The notes under the pieces are model-generated. The model saw only the letters and a program-made list of their open reading frames with translations, ran no database searches and was not told the DNA's origin. Shown here in pieces: positions 49,786 through 61,251 of a DNA stretch of 64,000 nt. A program made the position numbers and the translations under genes. Source of the stretch: Phycisphaerales bacterium (GTDB taxonomy: Bacteria; Planctomycetota; Phycisphaerae; Phycisphaerales; UBA1924). Within the stretch, counting starts at the first letter, position 1. Each line of letters begins with the position of its first letter. The stretch is taken from positions 914,268 to 978,267 of the forward strand of contig JAVJVK010000004.1 in NCBI GenBank assembly GCA_040221175.1, written 5' to 3'.

Positions 49786-50484
49786 CTAGGCCGCGCGCTC
49801 GCCGCCGCCCTTCCCGCGCGCCCGGCCATCGTTGCCGAGCACGCAGCCGCCGCCGAAGTTCACCACCTTGAGGGCCGGATGGCCGCGGCGGGTGCTGGTC
49901 TGGGCGGTGACGCGGTAGGTGACCATCGTCGTGCCCAGGGGGATCGTCGCGTCGTGGAAGCGGCGCCGCAGGGCGGTCTGGACGTACACGAAGGGGCCGG
50001 CCGGGCCGTCGCGGCGCTCGACCACGTACGTCACCCCGCGCAGGCGGCGGCCGCCCTCGGCCCTGTTGTCGCACTCGAAGGACATCACCAGCGACCCGTC
50101 GTCCAGCAGGCGGTGCTCGAAGCAGCGCGGCACGCCCGGGGCGGGCAGGGGGCTGGCGTCGCGGCGCGAGGGGATCTGCGCCGCGACCAGGACGCTTACC
50201 GGGCTGGGCTGGGCGGCGGCGAAGGCGCGCACGCGGCCGACGGCGCTCGACGCCTTGCCGCGCAGCCGGCCGGTGGTGTCGTGGAAGCGCGCCAGCGCGG
50301 CCGACGCCTTGAGCCTGGCCCGCTCGTACTCGCGCAGGGCGGCCTCGGCGGCCTGGGTCATGTCGTCCAGCTCGTCGACGGTCGCCTCGTCCAGGCCGAT
50401 GGCTTCGGGGTCGACCTCCCAGGCCTTGAGGTGGTTCTTGCACCAGGGGATCACGTCGGGATGTCGTTCGGGGATCGTGCTCAT
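49786..50484 (-). CDS. Hypothetical protein, conserved-looking, helical N-terminus and beta C-terminus
   Basis: A 232-residue protein from the ATG at 50484 (M-S-T-I-P-E-R-H-P-D-V-I-P-W-C-K-N). Residues 30-90 are helical with E-Y-E-R-A-R-L-K-A-S-A-A-L. From about 100 it becomes beta-rich, with F-E-H-R-L-L-D-D-G-S-L-V-M-S-F-E-C-D and V-T-Y-V-V-E-R-R-D-G-P-A-G-P-F-V-Y, like a fibronectin-type sandwich. It ends in a Gly/Arg-rich basic tail. There is no signal peptide. Several similar proteins may exist in planctomycetes, but I cannot name a family. The larger open frame that continues to 55374 on this strand is a shadow of gcvP. It is convergent with the HAF-repeat gene. Confidence 0.55.
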   Translation of the reverse strand: MSTIPERHPDVIPWCKNHLKAWEVDPEAIGLDEATVDELDDMTQAAEAALREYERARLKASAALARFHDTTGRLRGKASSAVGRVRAFAAAQPSPVSVLVAAQIPSRRDASPLPAPGVPRCFEHRLLDDGSLVMSFECDNRAEGGRRLRGVTYVVERRDGPAGPFVYVQTALRRRFHDATIPLGTTMVTYRVTAQTSTRRGHPALKVVNFGGGCVLGNDGRARGKGGGERAA

Positions 50485-50576
50485 ATCCGTTGGATCGGCG
50501 CGGCCGCGGCCGGACTTCACTCCAAATCCATACAACCGGCAAAGATTGCCGCCCACGGCCCTCCACGCGGCGTCTG

Positions 50577-50791
50577 ATCGGGCCATGATCGGGTCTTGGG
50601 CGGCCTGGACGCGTTTCCGGGGGCCCGGGATGGGTTTCTGGATGACCAAAAATCGTTCTTGGTCATCCGAAAACGAACTTTGGGCGACCGCACACCGGCG
50701 GCGGGCGACCAGGAACGCGGCCGGGGCGACCGGGAATCGGGCCCGGTCGGCCGCAACCGGGTCACGGGCGGGGCGACCGGGGCCAGGTCGG
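50577..50791. repeat. Degenerate tandem array with 21-bp period, second instance
   Basis: GGGCGACC or a close variant (GGTCATCC, GGATGACC, GGTCGGCC, GGGCGGCC) recurs at 50598, 50640, 50661, 50682, 50703, 50724 and 50745, each 21 bases apart (the unit at 50619 is weaker). The last copy, at 50771, is shifted by five bases. Typical units continue with GGAA and a CGG. The array lies between the gene at 49786-50484 and the FG-GAP protein and ends right before the promoter at 50794. The G-G-G-C-G core and the period match the array at 3790-4062. Reading frames through it are open but show no start. Confidence 0.8.
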
Positions 50792-50793
50792 GC

Positions 50794-50822
50794 TTGCATC
50801 GCGGGCCCGTTTCTGGTATAAC
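50794..50822 (+). promoter_or_regulatory. Promoter of FG-GAP dockerin gene, likely leaderless
   Basis: TTGCAT (50794-50799) and TATAAC (50817-50822) are exactly 17 bases apart, with four and five consensus matches. A start about seven bases after the -10 would fall on or next to the A of the ATG at 50830. Confidence 0.65.
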
Positions 50823-50829
50823 CGGGCCC
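50803..50829. promoter_or_regulatory. Inverted repeat flanking the -10 box
   Basis: GGGCCCG (50803-50809) and CGGGCCC (50823-50829) are perfectly complementary around 13 bases containing TATAAC. The placement across the -10 element and start is that of a repressor operator. Confidence 0.5.
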
Positions 50830-52251
50830 ATGCCCACACCCAACACCCGCGTCCGCTCCGCCCGCACCGCCCTGACCGTGGCCGCCACGCTCGCCGCCGC
50901 CGGCCTGGCCCACGCCCAGGGGTGCCCGCCGGTGCGCTTCGTATCCCCCGATGGGGCCGACGCCCGGCACTATGGCGGTCCGGTGGCGATCGAGCCTACC
51001 GCCGATGGGCATCGCCTGGCCATCGCCCAGACCGGCAGCGTCTGGGTCTACGACCTGGTCGACGGGCAACCCTCCGCCGGCCAGGAGATCGTCTCGCCGT
51101 ACCCCTTCATGGCCTTCCTGTTCGGCTGCGCCGTCGATCTCGAGGGCGATCGAATGGCGATCGGGGCCTACGAGGTCCGCTGGCCGGGCCGGCCCTTCCA
51201 CCTGCGCAGCGTGGGGGGCGCGGCGGTCTTCGAGCGTAACGGCGACGAGTGGGCCCACACCGGCTCGCTGGTCGCGCCCTTGTCGGTCACCGCCGAGGCG
51301 GCGGTTGCCAACCCGATCCTCCATGGCGACACCATCTTCGGGGCCGGCGGGGGAAGGATCGTGGTGTTCGAACAAGACGCTGCCTCGCCGGATGGATGGT
51401 CGCCCGTGCAGGTGATCGAGCGGCCCGACGGCATGGCCTATGACGCGTCGTTCGGCTACCCCGTCGTGCCCACCGGCGACTGGCTGTTCGTGGGCGCCAA
51501 CCGTGAGGACGTCTCGGGCGTGTCCATCGGCGGCTCGGTGGTGGTCTACCGGCGCCAGCCCGATGGCCGGTACACCCAGGTCCAGAAGATCGACGGGCCC
51601 GACCTGGGCGGCTACCAGATCAAGCTGTTCGGCCGATCGATGGACTGCGATGGACGGACGCTGGCCATCGGCTCGGCGTTGGCGTCGCCCGATCCCGATG
51701 TCGAAGAGCAGGGCGCCGTATACGTCCTCGAGCTCGACGGTGACACGTGGACCCCGCGCCAGACGCTGACCCACCGCGGCGCCGAGCGGCGCGACGGGCT
51801 GGGCGGCTACGCGATCCGCGTCGACGGCGACCGGCTCGTCGCGCAGGCCTCGGGCGACCGCACGGCACGCTCGGACAACATGGCCTACCTGTTCGAGCGC
51901 ACGGGCGCGCGCTCCTGGCGGCAGAGCGCCCGCCTGTTGCCCACCCCGCCCTACCACGCAGCCCAGTACGCCAGCAACCTGGCGCTCGAAGGCGACCTCC
52001 TGCTCGTCGGCTCGCGCGACGAGTGCGAAGGGCCGGGCACCGACACCACCGGCGCCGCCTACCTCTTCGACCTGGCCTGCTACGAGTGCCCCGACCTCGA
52101 CGCCGACGACCGGCTCACCGTCTTCGACTACCTCGAGTTCATGCGCGCCTTCGAGGCGGGCGAGGCGATCGCCGACATGGACAACGACGGCCAGCTCACC
52201 GTCGCCGACTTCCTCGCCTTCCAGAACGCCTTCGCGGTGGGGTGCCCGTAG
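50830..52251 (+). CDS. FG-GAP-like secreted protein with GC-type dockerin C-terminus
   Basis: A 473-residue exported protein from the ATG at 50830, chosen because the promoter ends right before it. Signal peptide residues 1-30 (ends A-H-A-Q-G). Repeating units of an integrin/FG-GAP beta-propeller follow, for example R-L-A-I-A-Q-T-G-S-V-W-V-Y, R-M-A-I-G-A-Y-E-V, L-F-V-G-A-N-R-E-D-V-S-G-V-S and L-A-I-G-S-A-L-A-S-P-D. The C-terminal 60 residues have two Ca-binding loops (D-L-D-A-D-D-R-L-T-V-F-D-Y-L-E-F and D-M-D-N-D-G-Q-L-T-V-A-D-F-L-A-F-Q-N) and end V-G-C-P. It is probably surface-attached, with a role in adhesion or substrate binding that is not defined. Confidence 0.88.
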   Translation: MPTPNTRVRSARTALTVAATLAAAGLAHAQGCPPVRFVSPDGADARHYGGPVAIEPTADGHRLAIAQTGSVWVYDLVDGQPSAGQEIVSPYPFMAFLFGCAVDLEGDRMAIGAYEVRWPGRPFHLRSVGGAAVFERNGDEWAHTGSLVAPLSVTAEAAVANPILHGDTIFGAGGGRIVVFEQDAASPDGWSPVQVIERPDGMAYDASFGYPVVPTGDWLFVGANREDVSGVSIGGSVVVYRRQPDGRYTQVQKIDGPDLGGYQIKLFGRSMDCDGRTLAIGSALASPDPDVEEQGAVYVLELDGDTWTPRQTLTHRGAERRDGLGGYAIRVDGDRLVAQASGDRTARSDNMAYLFERTGARSWRQSARLLPTPPYHAAQYASNLALEGDLLLVGSRDECEGPGTDTTGAAYLFDLACYECPDLDADDRLTVFDYLEFMRAFEAGEAIADMDNDGQLTVADFLAFQNAFAVGCP

Positions 52252-52509
52252 GCCAGCGGCGTCCGCCCGTGGGGCCGGGGTGGCCTGCGCGGGGGTGCTG
52301 GACATCCGCACGGGCGCGGCGGCAATCGGGACGAATCGGGCGGGGGCCTGGATGCGGGCCTGGCGGGCGGGGTCGCACTGTCCCCAACGTGGCACGAAGT
52401 GGCTCGGGAATGCCGCGGGCCTCCCTACTATTCGCTTTGGAGAACGGGCCGTCCCGCGGGCGCTCTCGCCCACCCCGGACGGCCCCCGAATCGAACGCGA
52501 GGGACGCCG

Positions 52510-55416
<2,907 letters not shown>

Positions 55417-55425
<9 letters not shown>

Positions 55426-56697
55426 CGAACCGGCCCGCCGCATCGGCGCCGGCTTCAGGTACGTCAGGCTCCGCCACAGCCATTCCATCGGGCCGAAGCG
55501 GAACTTTGAAAGCCACAGCGGGCTGATGATCAGTTGCAGGGCCCAGACGCCCAGGACGATCGGGATAAGTTCGCTGCGACTGAGCTGGCCGAAGTAGCCA
55601 AGGCCCCAGCCGTAGAAGATGAACGCGCCGATGACTGATTGCATGAGGTAGTTGGTCAGCGCCATGCGGCCGACCGACGCCAGGGCGTGGCGGACCATGC
55701 CCAGCACGCCGGCCTTGCAAATGAGCATGACGAGGGCGACCCACGCCAGGGCCACGCCCACGCTGCCCGCATAGTTGAACCATCCCACCACGCCGAAGAA
55801 GGCGACGGGGTCGAAGCCCTTGGCGTGGTTCACGGCGACGCCCGCGGCGATGAGCCCACCGCCCAGCAGGGCCCCGGCGACCAGCATGGTCACGTAGTCG
55901 CGCACTGATCGCTCGGCTCGGAAGACCCCCCACTTGTGCAACGCCATGCCCAGCAGCATGAGCCCCGAGACCCGCCAGAAGATGAAGACGGCAAACACGA
56001 ACGTCTGCATCATCACCACGTCTGGAGCCTGGGCGGCGGCGCGATGGAAGAAGCCGCCGAGCACCTTCTGGCGTTCTTCCTCGAGTGCGGCTGCATCGGG
56101 GAAGAACATCACGCCGACTTCCTTCCACGTCTCCATCATCTGCGGATCGGTGCTGTTGCGCAAGAGTTCGAACATGGCCTGCTGGGCGCCCGACAAGGCC
56201 ATGCCCACGGGCAGCAGCAAGCCGCCGATGATCGCGAGCCAGAGCGCCCGGAGGCGACGCAGCGGGTAGACGAGCATGCCCACGAGCGCGTATGCAACCA
56301 GGATGTCACCGAACCAGATGAGGTACGCGTGGATCATGCCGATCGCCAGGAGCCAACCCATCCGGCGGTAATGCACGCCGGCGGCGTTTCGACCCGTCTC
56401 GGTCAGGCGCTCGGCCATCAACGCGACGCCCGCCCCGAAGAGCATGGAGAAGATGGCCATCATCTTCATATCGAAGAGGGCGTGGCTGGCCAGCCATGTA
56501 AGATAGTCGAGCCCCTCGAAGCCACCGGCGATGGGCGGATTGAAGAACGCTGCGCCGGTCAGCGCGAAAATGGGTATGTTCATCACGAATATGCCCAGCA
56601 GCGCGACGCCGCGGAGCGTATCGATGGAACGGATGCGATCCTGCTGCGTCGTGGGGCCGAGCGGCCCGGGCTCGGCGTGCTGCGGGGCGTTTTCCAT
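55417..56697 (-). CDS. DUF418-family membrane protein
   Basis: A 426-residue membrane protein with about ten spans. The start [20 protein letters not shown] is the hallmark of the DUF418/YeiB-like family (related to acyltransferase-3 proteins). Further markers are [17 protein letters not shown], and near the end [13 protein letters not shown]. The C-terminal block [15 protein letters not shown] is strongly conserved in the family. Its role is unknown, though acyl transfer across the membrane is suspected for relatives. ATG at 56697. It is convergent with gcvP and overlaps its end by nine bases. Confidence 0.93.
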
Positions 56698-56722
56698 GAT
56701 CCGATCGTACCGGGGCGTCGGA

Positions 56723-56758
56723 AGAAAAGACGGCGGCCGCCTCGTGGTGCGACCGCCG
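56723..56758 (-). terminator. Intrinsic terminator after the FG-GAP dockerin gene (minus strand)
   Basis: On the minus strand CGGCGGTCGC (plus 56749-56758) pairs with GCGGCCGCCG (plus 56731-56740) with one G-T wobble, then comes TCTTTTCTTC. It lies about 55 bases after the gene ending at 56812. Confidence 0.8.
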
Positions 56759-56811
56759 CCTGGGTATGGAGAGAGACAACAGAGGGATCGGGGTCGGGCA
56801 GGCCGATGCGT

Positions 56812-58113
56812 TTACGGGCAGCCGGCCGAGAACAGGTTCTGGAATTCGAGGAAGTCGAAGAGGCTCAGGCTGCCATCGCCGTCGATGTCCGCCCGCAGGT
56901 CGCCCATGTCGAAGGCCGTCTGGAAGGCGAGGAAGTCGAAGAGCGTCAGCGAACCGTCGCCGTCGAAATCGGCGACGCAGGGCGCGACGCCGCCGGCGTC
57001 GTTGATGAAGACGCTGGTGGTGTTGCTGTCGCGGTTGGTCACGGCAAAGTCGCTCGAGCCGTTGCCATCAAAGTCGCCCACGGTGGCGAAGCTGGGCTGA
57101 ACGCCAACGGGCAGGACCAGGGCAGCACCGAAGCTCATGCCGCCGAGATTCTCGAATACCGAGACCGCGCCGCCGTCGTTGTTGAGCACCAGGATGTCCG
57201 GGCCGGCCGCGGTGCCGGGGGCAAAGTCGCCCACGTACAACTCGGAAGGATCGATCGAGCCGACGGGCAGGCGAGCAAAACGGCTCAACACGCCGCCGGT
57301 GTTGGCGTACGTGTCGACGCTGTTGTCGATGGTGATGGCCATGTCCTGGTCGCCGTCGCCATCGAAGTCGGCCGCGACGATGCCCTCGGGGCGGTCGGCG
57401 GGCGTGCTGATGACCTGGCCGGCCACGAAGCCACCCGCGCCGTTGCCATTGAGGATCCGCACGGTGCGGTCATCGTGGCTGGTGACGGCGATGTCGGCCA
57501 GCCCGTCGCCGGTGAAGTCGGCGATCGCGGCCATGCGGGGCTCCTGACCCACCGCAATGTGCGTGCTGGCGGTCGACGCGCCCAGATCGAGCATGATCGA
57601 GATCGAGTTCGAATCACGGTTCACCACCACGAAGTCGGCCGTCGGGTTGCCGTTCAGATCACCCTTGACGATCCAGACCGGCTCGACCTGTGTCGCCGCG
57701 CTGCCACCAGCAACGAATGCACCGGCGCCATCGTTCAGCATGATCTGGGCACGATTCGGCCCGTCGAACACGACGATCAGGTCCTCGTCGCCATCGCCGT
57801 CGACGTCATGATTGATGGCCGCGTCGGCGCCGATGCCCGAGCCGAGGAAACTGACCGGGCCGGGCGTGAAGTTACCAGTTCCGTCGCCGACCATGACGAG
57901 GATTCGGTCGTTGGTGTCGACGATGACGGCAAGGTCCATCAGGCCGTCGCCGGTGAAATCGGCGCTGGCGATGCCCGAGGGGCGCTGGGCCGTGGCAAGG
58001 TCGGTGCGCGGGCCGAAGCTGATCTGGGCGCTGGCGGTGCTGGCGAAAGCGCCGGCGGCCAGTGCAAGGGCGAGCGTGGTGGTCTTGGTCTGAGTCGTGC
58101 GTTGCATCTTCAT
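56812..58113 (-). CDS. VCBS/FG-GAP repeat secreted protein with GC-type dockerin C-terminus
   Basis: A 433-residue exported protein from the ATG at 58113, which has C-A-G-G-A-G upstream. Signal peptide residues 1-30 (ends A-S-A-Q). At least six FG-GAP units with Ca-binding loops follow: A-D-F-T-G-D-G-L-M-D-L-A-V, D-V-D-G-D-G-D-E-D-L-I-V, D-L-N-G-N-P-T-A-D-F-V-V, A-D-F-T-G-D-G-L-A-D-I-A-V, A-D-F-D-G-D-G-D-Q-D-M-A-I and G-D-F-D-G-N-G-S-S-D-F-A-V. The C-terminus has D-F-D-G-D-G-S-L-T-L-F-D-F-L-A-F-Q and D-I-D-G-D-G-S-L-S-L-F-D-F-L-E-F-Q, ending A-G-C-P. It forms its own transcription unit between two terminators. A beta-propeller surface protein is likely; function unknown. Confidence 0.9.
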   Translation of the reverse strand: MKMQRTTQTKTTTLALALAAGAFASTASAQISFGPRTDLATAQRPSGIASADFTGDGLMDLAVIVDTNDRILVMVGDGTGNFTPGPVSFLGSGIGADAAINHDVDGDGDEDLIVVFDGPNRAQIMLNDGAGAFVAGGSAATQVEPVWIVKGDLNGNPTADFVVVNRDSNSISIMLDLGASTASTHIAVGQEPRMAAIADFTGDGLADIAVTSHDDRTVRILNGNGAGGFVAGQVISTPADRPEGIVAADFDGDGDQDMAITIDNSVDTYANTGGVLSRFARLPVGSIDPSELYVGDFAPGTAAGPDILVLNNDGGAVSVFENLGGMSFGAALVLPVGVQPSFATVGDFDGNGSSDFAVTNRDSNTTSVFINDAGGVAPCVADFDGDGSLTLFDFLAFQTAFDMGDLRADIDGDGSLSLFDFLEFQNLFSAGCP

Positions 58114-58203
58114 TCTCCTGGGGTAGGAAGTTCGAGTCGTATCCACGTGGCCACGATCCTCCTCTGGTCGCGACGCTGCGATGGTTATTACAACCAGCGT
58201 GCC

Positions 58204-58240
58204 AATAAACAAAAACACCCCGCCGGGCGTGCAGGCGGGG
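58204..58240 (-). terminator. Intrinsic terminator of the two-component/dockerin operon
   Basis: On the minus strand CCCCGCC and GGCGGGG (plus 58234-58240 and 58218-58224) form a 7-bp stem with a 9-base loop, followed by T-G-TTTTT-G-TTT. It lies about 75 bases after the stop at 58317. Confidence 0.88.
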
Positions 58241-58316
58241 GGCGACGTCGTGAATGGATTCTGGCTCCGGCTTTTGCTGGCCATCGCCGCAAGGCCCGTC
58301 GGCCATGCGTGGCCGC

Positions 58317-59786
58317 CTACTCGTCGAACGCGTTCTGGAACGCCAGGAAGTCGAAGATGTCCAGCGTTTCGCTCAGGTCGAAGTCGGCGCGCAGATCCCC
58401 GGCATCAAACAGATTCTGGAATGCCAGGAAGTCAAAAATGTCCAGCACGCCGTCGTCGTTGAGATCGGCGCGCAGGCCGTAGACGGCCAGGTCCTGATGG
58501 CGGATCACGCCATCGCCATCCAGGTCGAAGAGTGCGAAGTCGTAGGGCGGATCCGCCAGACGGACTTCTCCGTTCTTCTGGCCATCGGCATCGATCGCGT
58601 CCCCATCGTTGGCATAGACCCAGTCTCGCAGCAGTTCCTGGTCGAGCAGGTCCACGATCGAATCGCCGTTGAGGTTACCAGGCTCGAGGTCGAAGCCCAC
58701 GTCCGTCCAGACGTAGAGCCCGTCCACGAACTCGTCGGCATAGCTGGTCCCGACGAGGGCCGAGACTTCCCAGCGATTGGGCTCGAGCGAATCTTCGATG
58801 TCGCGCCCCTCCCAGTCTTCGATGAGCACCCAGGCTTCGCCGCTGGCAAAGGGCACCGAATCAATCAGGTCGGTGACGCCCTCCTCGATGCTCCAGCCAT
58901 CATCGGCCCTCAGGTTGATCGGCGGGGTCGACGTGCCCGCAAGTTGGCCATAGCCGCGATTGGTCACTGCGCCCACGAAAGTGACGGTGGTGCGGTCGCT
59001 GGCAACATCATGCTCGAATCGCACCTCGACCCACGGGTCATAGGCGCCATCGACCGATCCGCCACGCATGCCGCTGGGCTGGATGTAGCCTTCCGACCGG
59101 GTGAAGAACCGACCCCGCACGACCATGGTCTCACCCGCGTCGAACATGCCATCGCCGTTGCCCGTCTCGCTCACCAGCGTGACACCCGAGCACCCGCAGA
59201 AGGCAAGCGACCAGTCGGCGCCGCTACGCTCGAATGGTTCGCCCGTGTAGATGCTGCGGTCGTAGTCTTCGGTCGATTCCGCGATGCGCTCGCCGATGGA
59301 ACTCCCCGGGCGCGAACCGAAGCGCGCCACGTTGGCCATGAACCTGCTTTCGGCCGACGCGCCTAGGTGGCCGCCCGTATCTTCACGCCGGTCCACGCTG
59401 ATTTCGATGAAGCCCAGCAGCGGGCTGGCGCCGAACCGGAATGGGTCGAAGGGCTGGCCGCTCAGGCCCAATGTGCCGGGCGGGTTGATCAGGCCGTCGA
59501 GTACGAGCTGGATGCGGAAGACATCGGCGCCCTCGCTGTCGATAACCGTGCCCGCGTACGGATTCGTGGCCGGCGAGAACGGCTGCCACCCTCCGATCGA
59601 CAGGGACACGATGTCCGGCAGCGTTGCGTCGGGGTGAACCACGCCCATTCCGCCGCGATCGGTCGGCCGAAGGACGGCATCGCCCACGGGATCCGTAAAG
59701 AACGACTCGCCGGGATCGGCAACCACCAGAGCGCTCGTGACGAGCATGCCTGCGAGCCCCAGCCCTATTGGGATTCGACGTGTCAT
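58317..59786 (-). CDS. Dockerin-tailed secreted protein, last gene of two-component operon
   Basis: A 489-residue exported protein from the ATG at 59786, overlapping the regulator stop by four bases (ATGA). Signal peptide residues 1-24 (ends V-V-A-D-P). The body includes G-G-H-L-G-A-S-A-E-S-R and a region with several acidic loops but no domain I can name. The C-terminal 130 residues carry Ca-binding units: G-N-L-N-G-D-S-I-V-D-L-L-D, F-D-L-D-G-D-G-V-I-R-H-Q-D-L, D-L-N-D-D-G-V-L-D-I-F-D-F-L-A-F-Q-N and a final D-F-D-L-S-E-T-L-D-I-F-D-F-L-A-F-Q-N-A-F-D-E. Unlike the other three dockerin proteins here, it lacks the final G-C-P. Its coupling to the regulator suggests it is a product or partner of that pathway. 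Confidence 0.85.
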   Translation of the reverse strand: MTRRIPIGLGLAGMLVTSALVVADPGESFFTDPVGDAVLRPTDRGGMGVVHPDATLPDIVSLSIGGWQPFSPATNPYAGTVIDSEGADVFRIQLVLDGLINPPGTLGLSGQPFDPFRFGASPLLGFIEISVDRREDTGGHLGASAESRFMANVARFGSRPGSSIGERIAESTEDYDRSIYTGEPFERSGADWSLAFCGCSGVTLVSETGNGDGMFDAGETMVVRGRFFTRSEGYIQPSGMRGGSVDGAYDPWVEVRFEHDVASDRTTVTFVGAVTNRGYGQLAGTSTPPINLRADDGWSIEEGVTDLIDSVPFASGEAWVLIEDWEGRDIEDSLEPNRWEVSALVGTSYADEFVDGLYVWTDVGFDLEPGNLNGDSIVDLLDQELLRDWVYANDGDAIDADGQKNGEVRLADPPYDFALFDLDGDGVIRHQDLAVYGLRADLNDDGVLDIFDFLAFQNLFDAGDLRADFDLSETLDIFDFLAFQNAFDE

Positions 59787-61213
59787 GGCGTGCTCAGCTC
59801 CCGCACCAGGTCGTGCAGTTCGTATCGCTCGATTCGGTTCCGCATGCTGCTTCGCTGCATGTCGATCAATCGGGCCGCCGCAGCAACGTTGCCGGCCGTG
59901 TGCCGGAGGGCCTGCTCCACCAGTTCCCGTTCCACCGCTTCGGCCGTGCACGGTCCGCGGTCGAAGTCGAAGACCAGCCCACTGCCGGCCTCGGTGCGCT
60001 CGGCGCCGCCGCCCAGTGGCAGGTCCCTCGGCTCGATGGTCTCGTCTTGGGAAAGCAGTGCGGCGTGCTGCACTGCGTTTACCAGCTCGCGGACGTTGCC
60101 GGGCCACGCATAGCTGCGAAGGGCGCGTTCGGCGGCCTCGCTGAATTCCATCTCGCTGCGGCCGAACTGCCGGGCGAACTTCGCAAGCGCCGAACGAGCG
60201 ATCAACAGCACGTCTTCGCCGCGGTCCCGAAGCGGCGGAATCTCGACCGTAAACGTGTTGAGGCGATAGAACAGATCGCCGCGGAAGGACTTCTCGCGCA
60301 CGCGGGCGGGCAGGTCCTGGTTGGTTGCCGCAATAACCCGGGCCGACACCCTGCGTTCACGCGTGCCGCCCACGCGGCGCAGCGTGCCCGCCTCGAGCAC
60401 GAGCAACAGCTTGCTCTGGAGTTCCAAGGGCATCTCCCCGATCTCGTCGAGGAAGATCGTGCCATCGGTCGCCATCTCGAACAGGCCTTCGCGGGCCTCC
60501 TTCGCGTCCGTGAAGGCGCCCCGCTCGTGACCGAACAACTCGGCCTCGATCAGGTTCGCCGGCAGGGCCGCACAATTGACGTGTACGAAGGGCTGGGACG
60601 CGTCTCGATCGGTCGCAACCGCGTGCAGTTCGCGCGCCAGCACGCCCTTGCCCGTGCCGGTCTCGCCGGTGATCAGGACTGTGGGCAGGGCGGCCGGACC
60701 ATCGCCCACCTTGGGCAGCGGAAGCGTCGCCAGGCGCCGGATCATGGTGATCGCCGCTTGCCACGCATCGGCTTCGCCGACCGGCCCGGATGCCACGTCG
60801 TCGGGTGTCTGGCTGGCTAGCCGCTCGTGCAGCCGGAGCTTGGCCTCGCGCTTGCCACGCTCGAGCGTTCGTTCGACCACCAGCGTGAGTTCGGCCACGC
60901 TCAGCGGCTTGAGCAGATACTCGTCGGCCCCCAGCTTCATTGCCTCGACGGCAGTCGAAACGCTGTCGTCGGAGGTCATGACCAGCACGCCGCCGGTAAA
61001 GCCTTCTTCGCGGATGGCCTTGATGAGCGCCAGGCCGTCGTCGCCGGGAAGCCGCAGGTCGGTCAGCACCAGGTCGACGTGCTGGGCGCCGAAGATCTCC
61101 AGCCCCTGGGCTACGCTGCCGGCCTCGAGGCATGCGTGGCCCGCCCGCTTCAGTGTCGTTGCCACCGAAAATCGCAGGTCTTGGTCGTCTTCTACGAGCA
61201 GGATCGTGGCCAA
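59783..61213 (-). CDS. NtrC-type sigma-54-dependent response regulator
   Basis: A 476-residue regulator from a TTG at 61213 with G-G-A-G-G six bases upstream; the longer frame overlaps the kinase. The receiver domain has L-V-E-D-D-Q-D and phosphoacceptor D in L-V-L-T-D-L-R-L-P-G, then K in L-L-K-P-L. The AAA+ domain shows G-E-T-G-T-G-K-G, the sigma-54 contact loop G-A-F-T-D-A (common form G-A-F-T-G-A), Walker B I-F-L-D-E-I-G-E-M and the arginine finger region R-E-K-S-F-R-G-D-L-F-Y-R-L. A Fis-type helix-turn-helix ends the protein: T-A-G-N-V-A-A-A-A-R-L-I-D-M-Q-R-S-S. Its stop overlaps the start of the dockerin protein gene, so both are coupled. The kinase lies just upstream. Confidence 0.94.
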   Translation of the reverse strand: MATILLVEDDQDLRFSVATTLKRAGHACLEAGSVAQGLEIFGAQHVDLVLTDLRLPGDDGLALIKAIREEGFTGGVLVMTSDDSVSTAVEAMKLGADEYLLKPLSVAELTLVVERTLERGKREAKLRLHERLASQTPDDVASGPVGEADAWQAAITMIRRLATLPLPKVGDGPAALPTVLITGETGTGKGVLARELHAVATDRDASQPFVHVNCAALPANLIEAELFGHERGAFTDAKEAREGLFEMATDGTIFLDEIGEMPLELQSKLLLVLEAGTLRRVGGTRERRVSARVIAATNQDLPARVREKSFRGDLFYRLNTFTVEIPPLRDRGEDVLLIARSALAKFARQFGRSEMEFSEAAERALRSYAWPGNVRELVNAVQHAALLSQDETIEPRDLPLGGGAERTEAGSGLVFDFDRGPCTAEAVERELVEQALRHTAGNVAAAARLIDMQRSSMRNRIERYELHDLVRELSTP

Positions 61214-61251
61214 GGCCGGCCTCCAACTGGCCACCAATGGCCAGCCCGGGT

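Noticed and set aside
52252-52509. Glycine riboswitch before gcvP
   Set aside because: The conserved glycine aptamer core and tandem arrangement could not be found in the leader.
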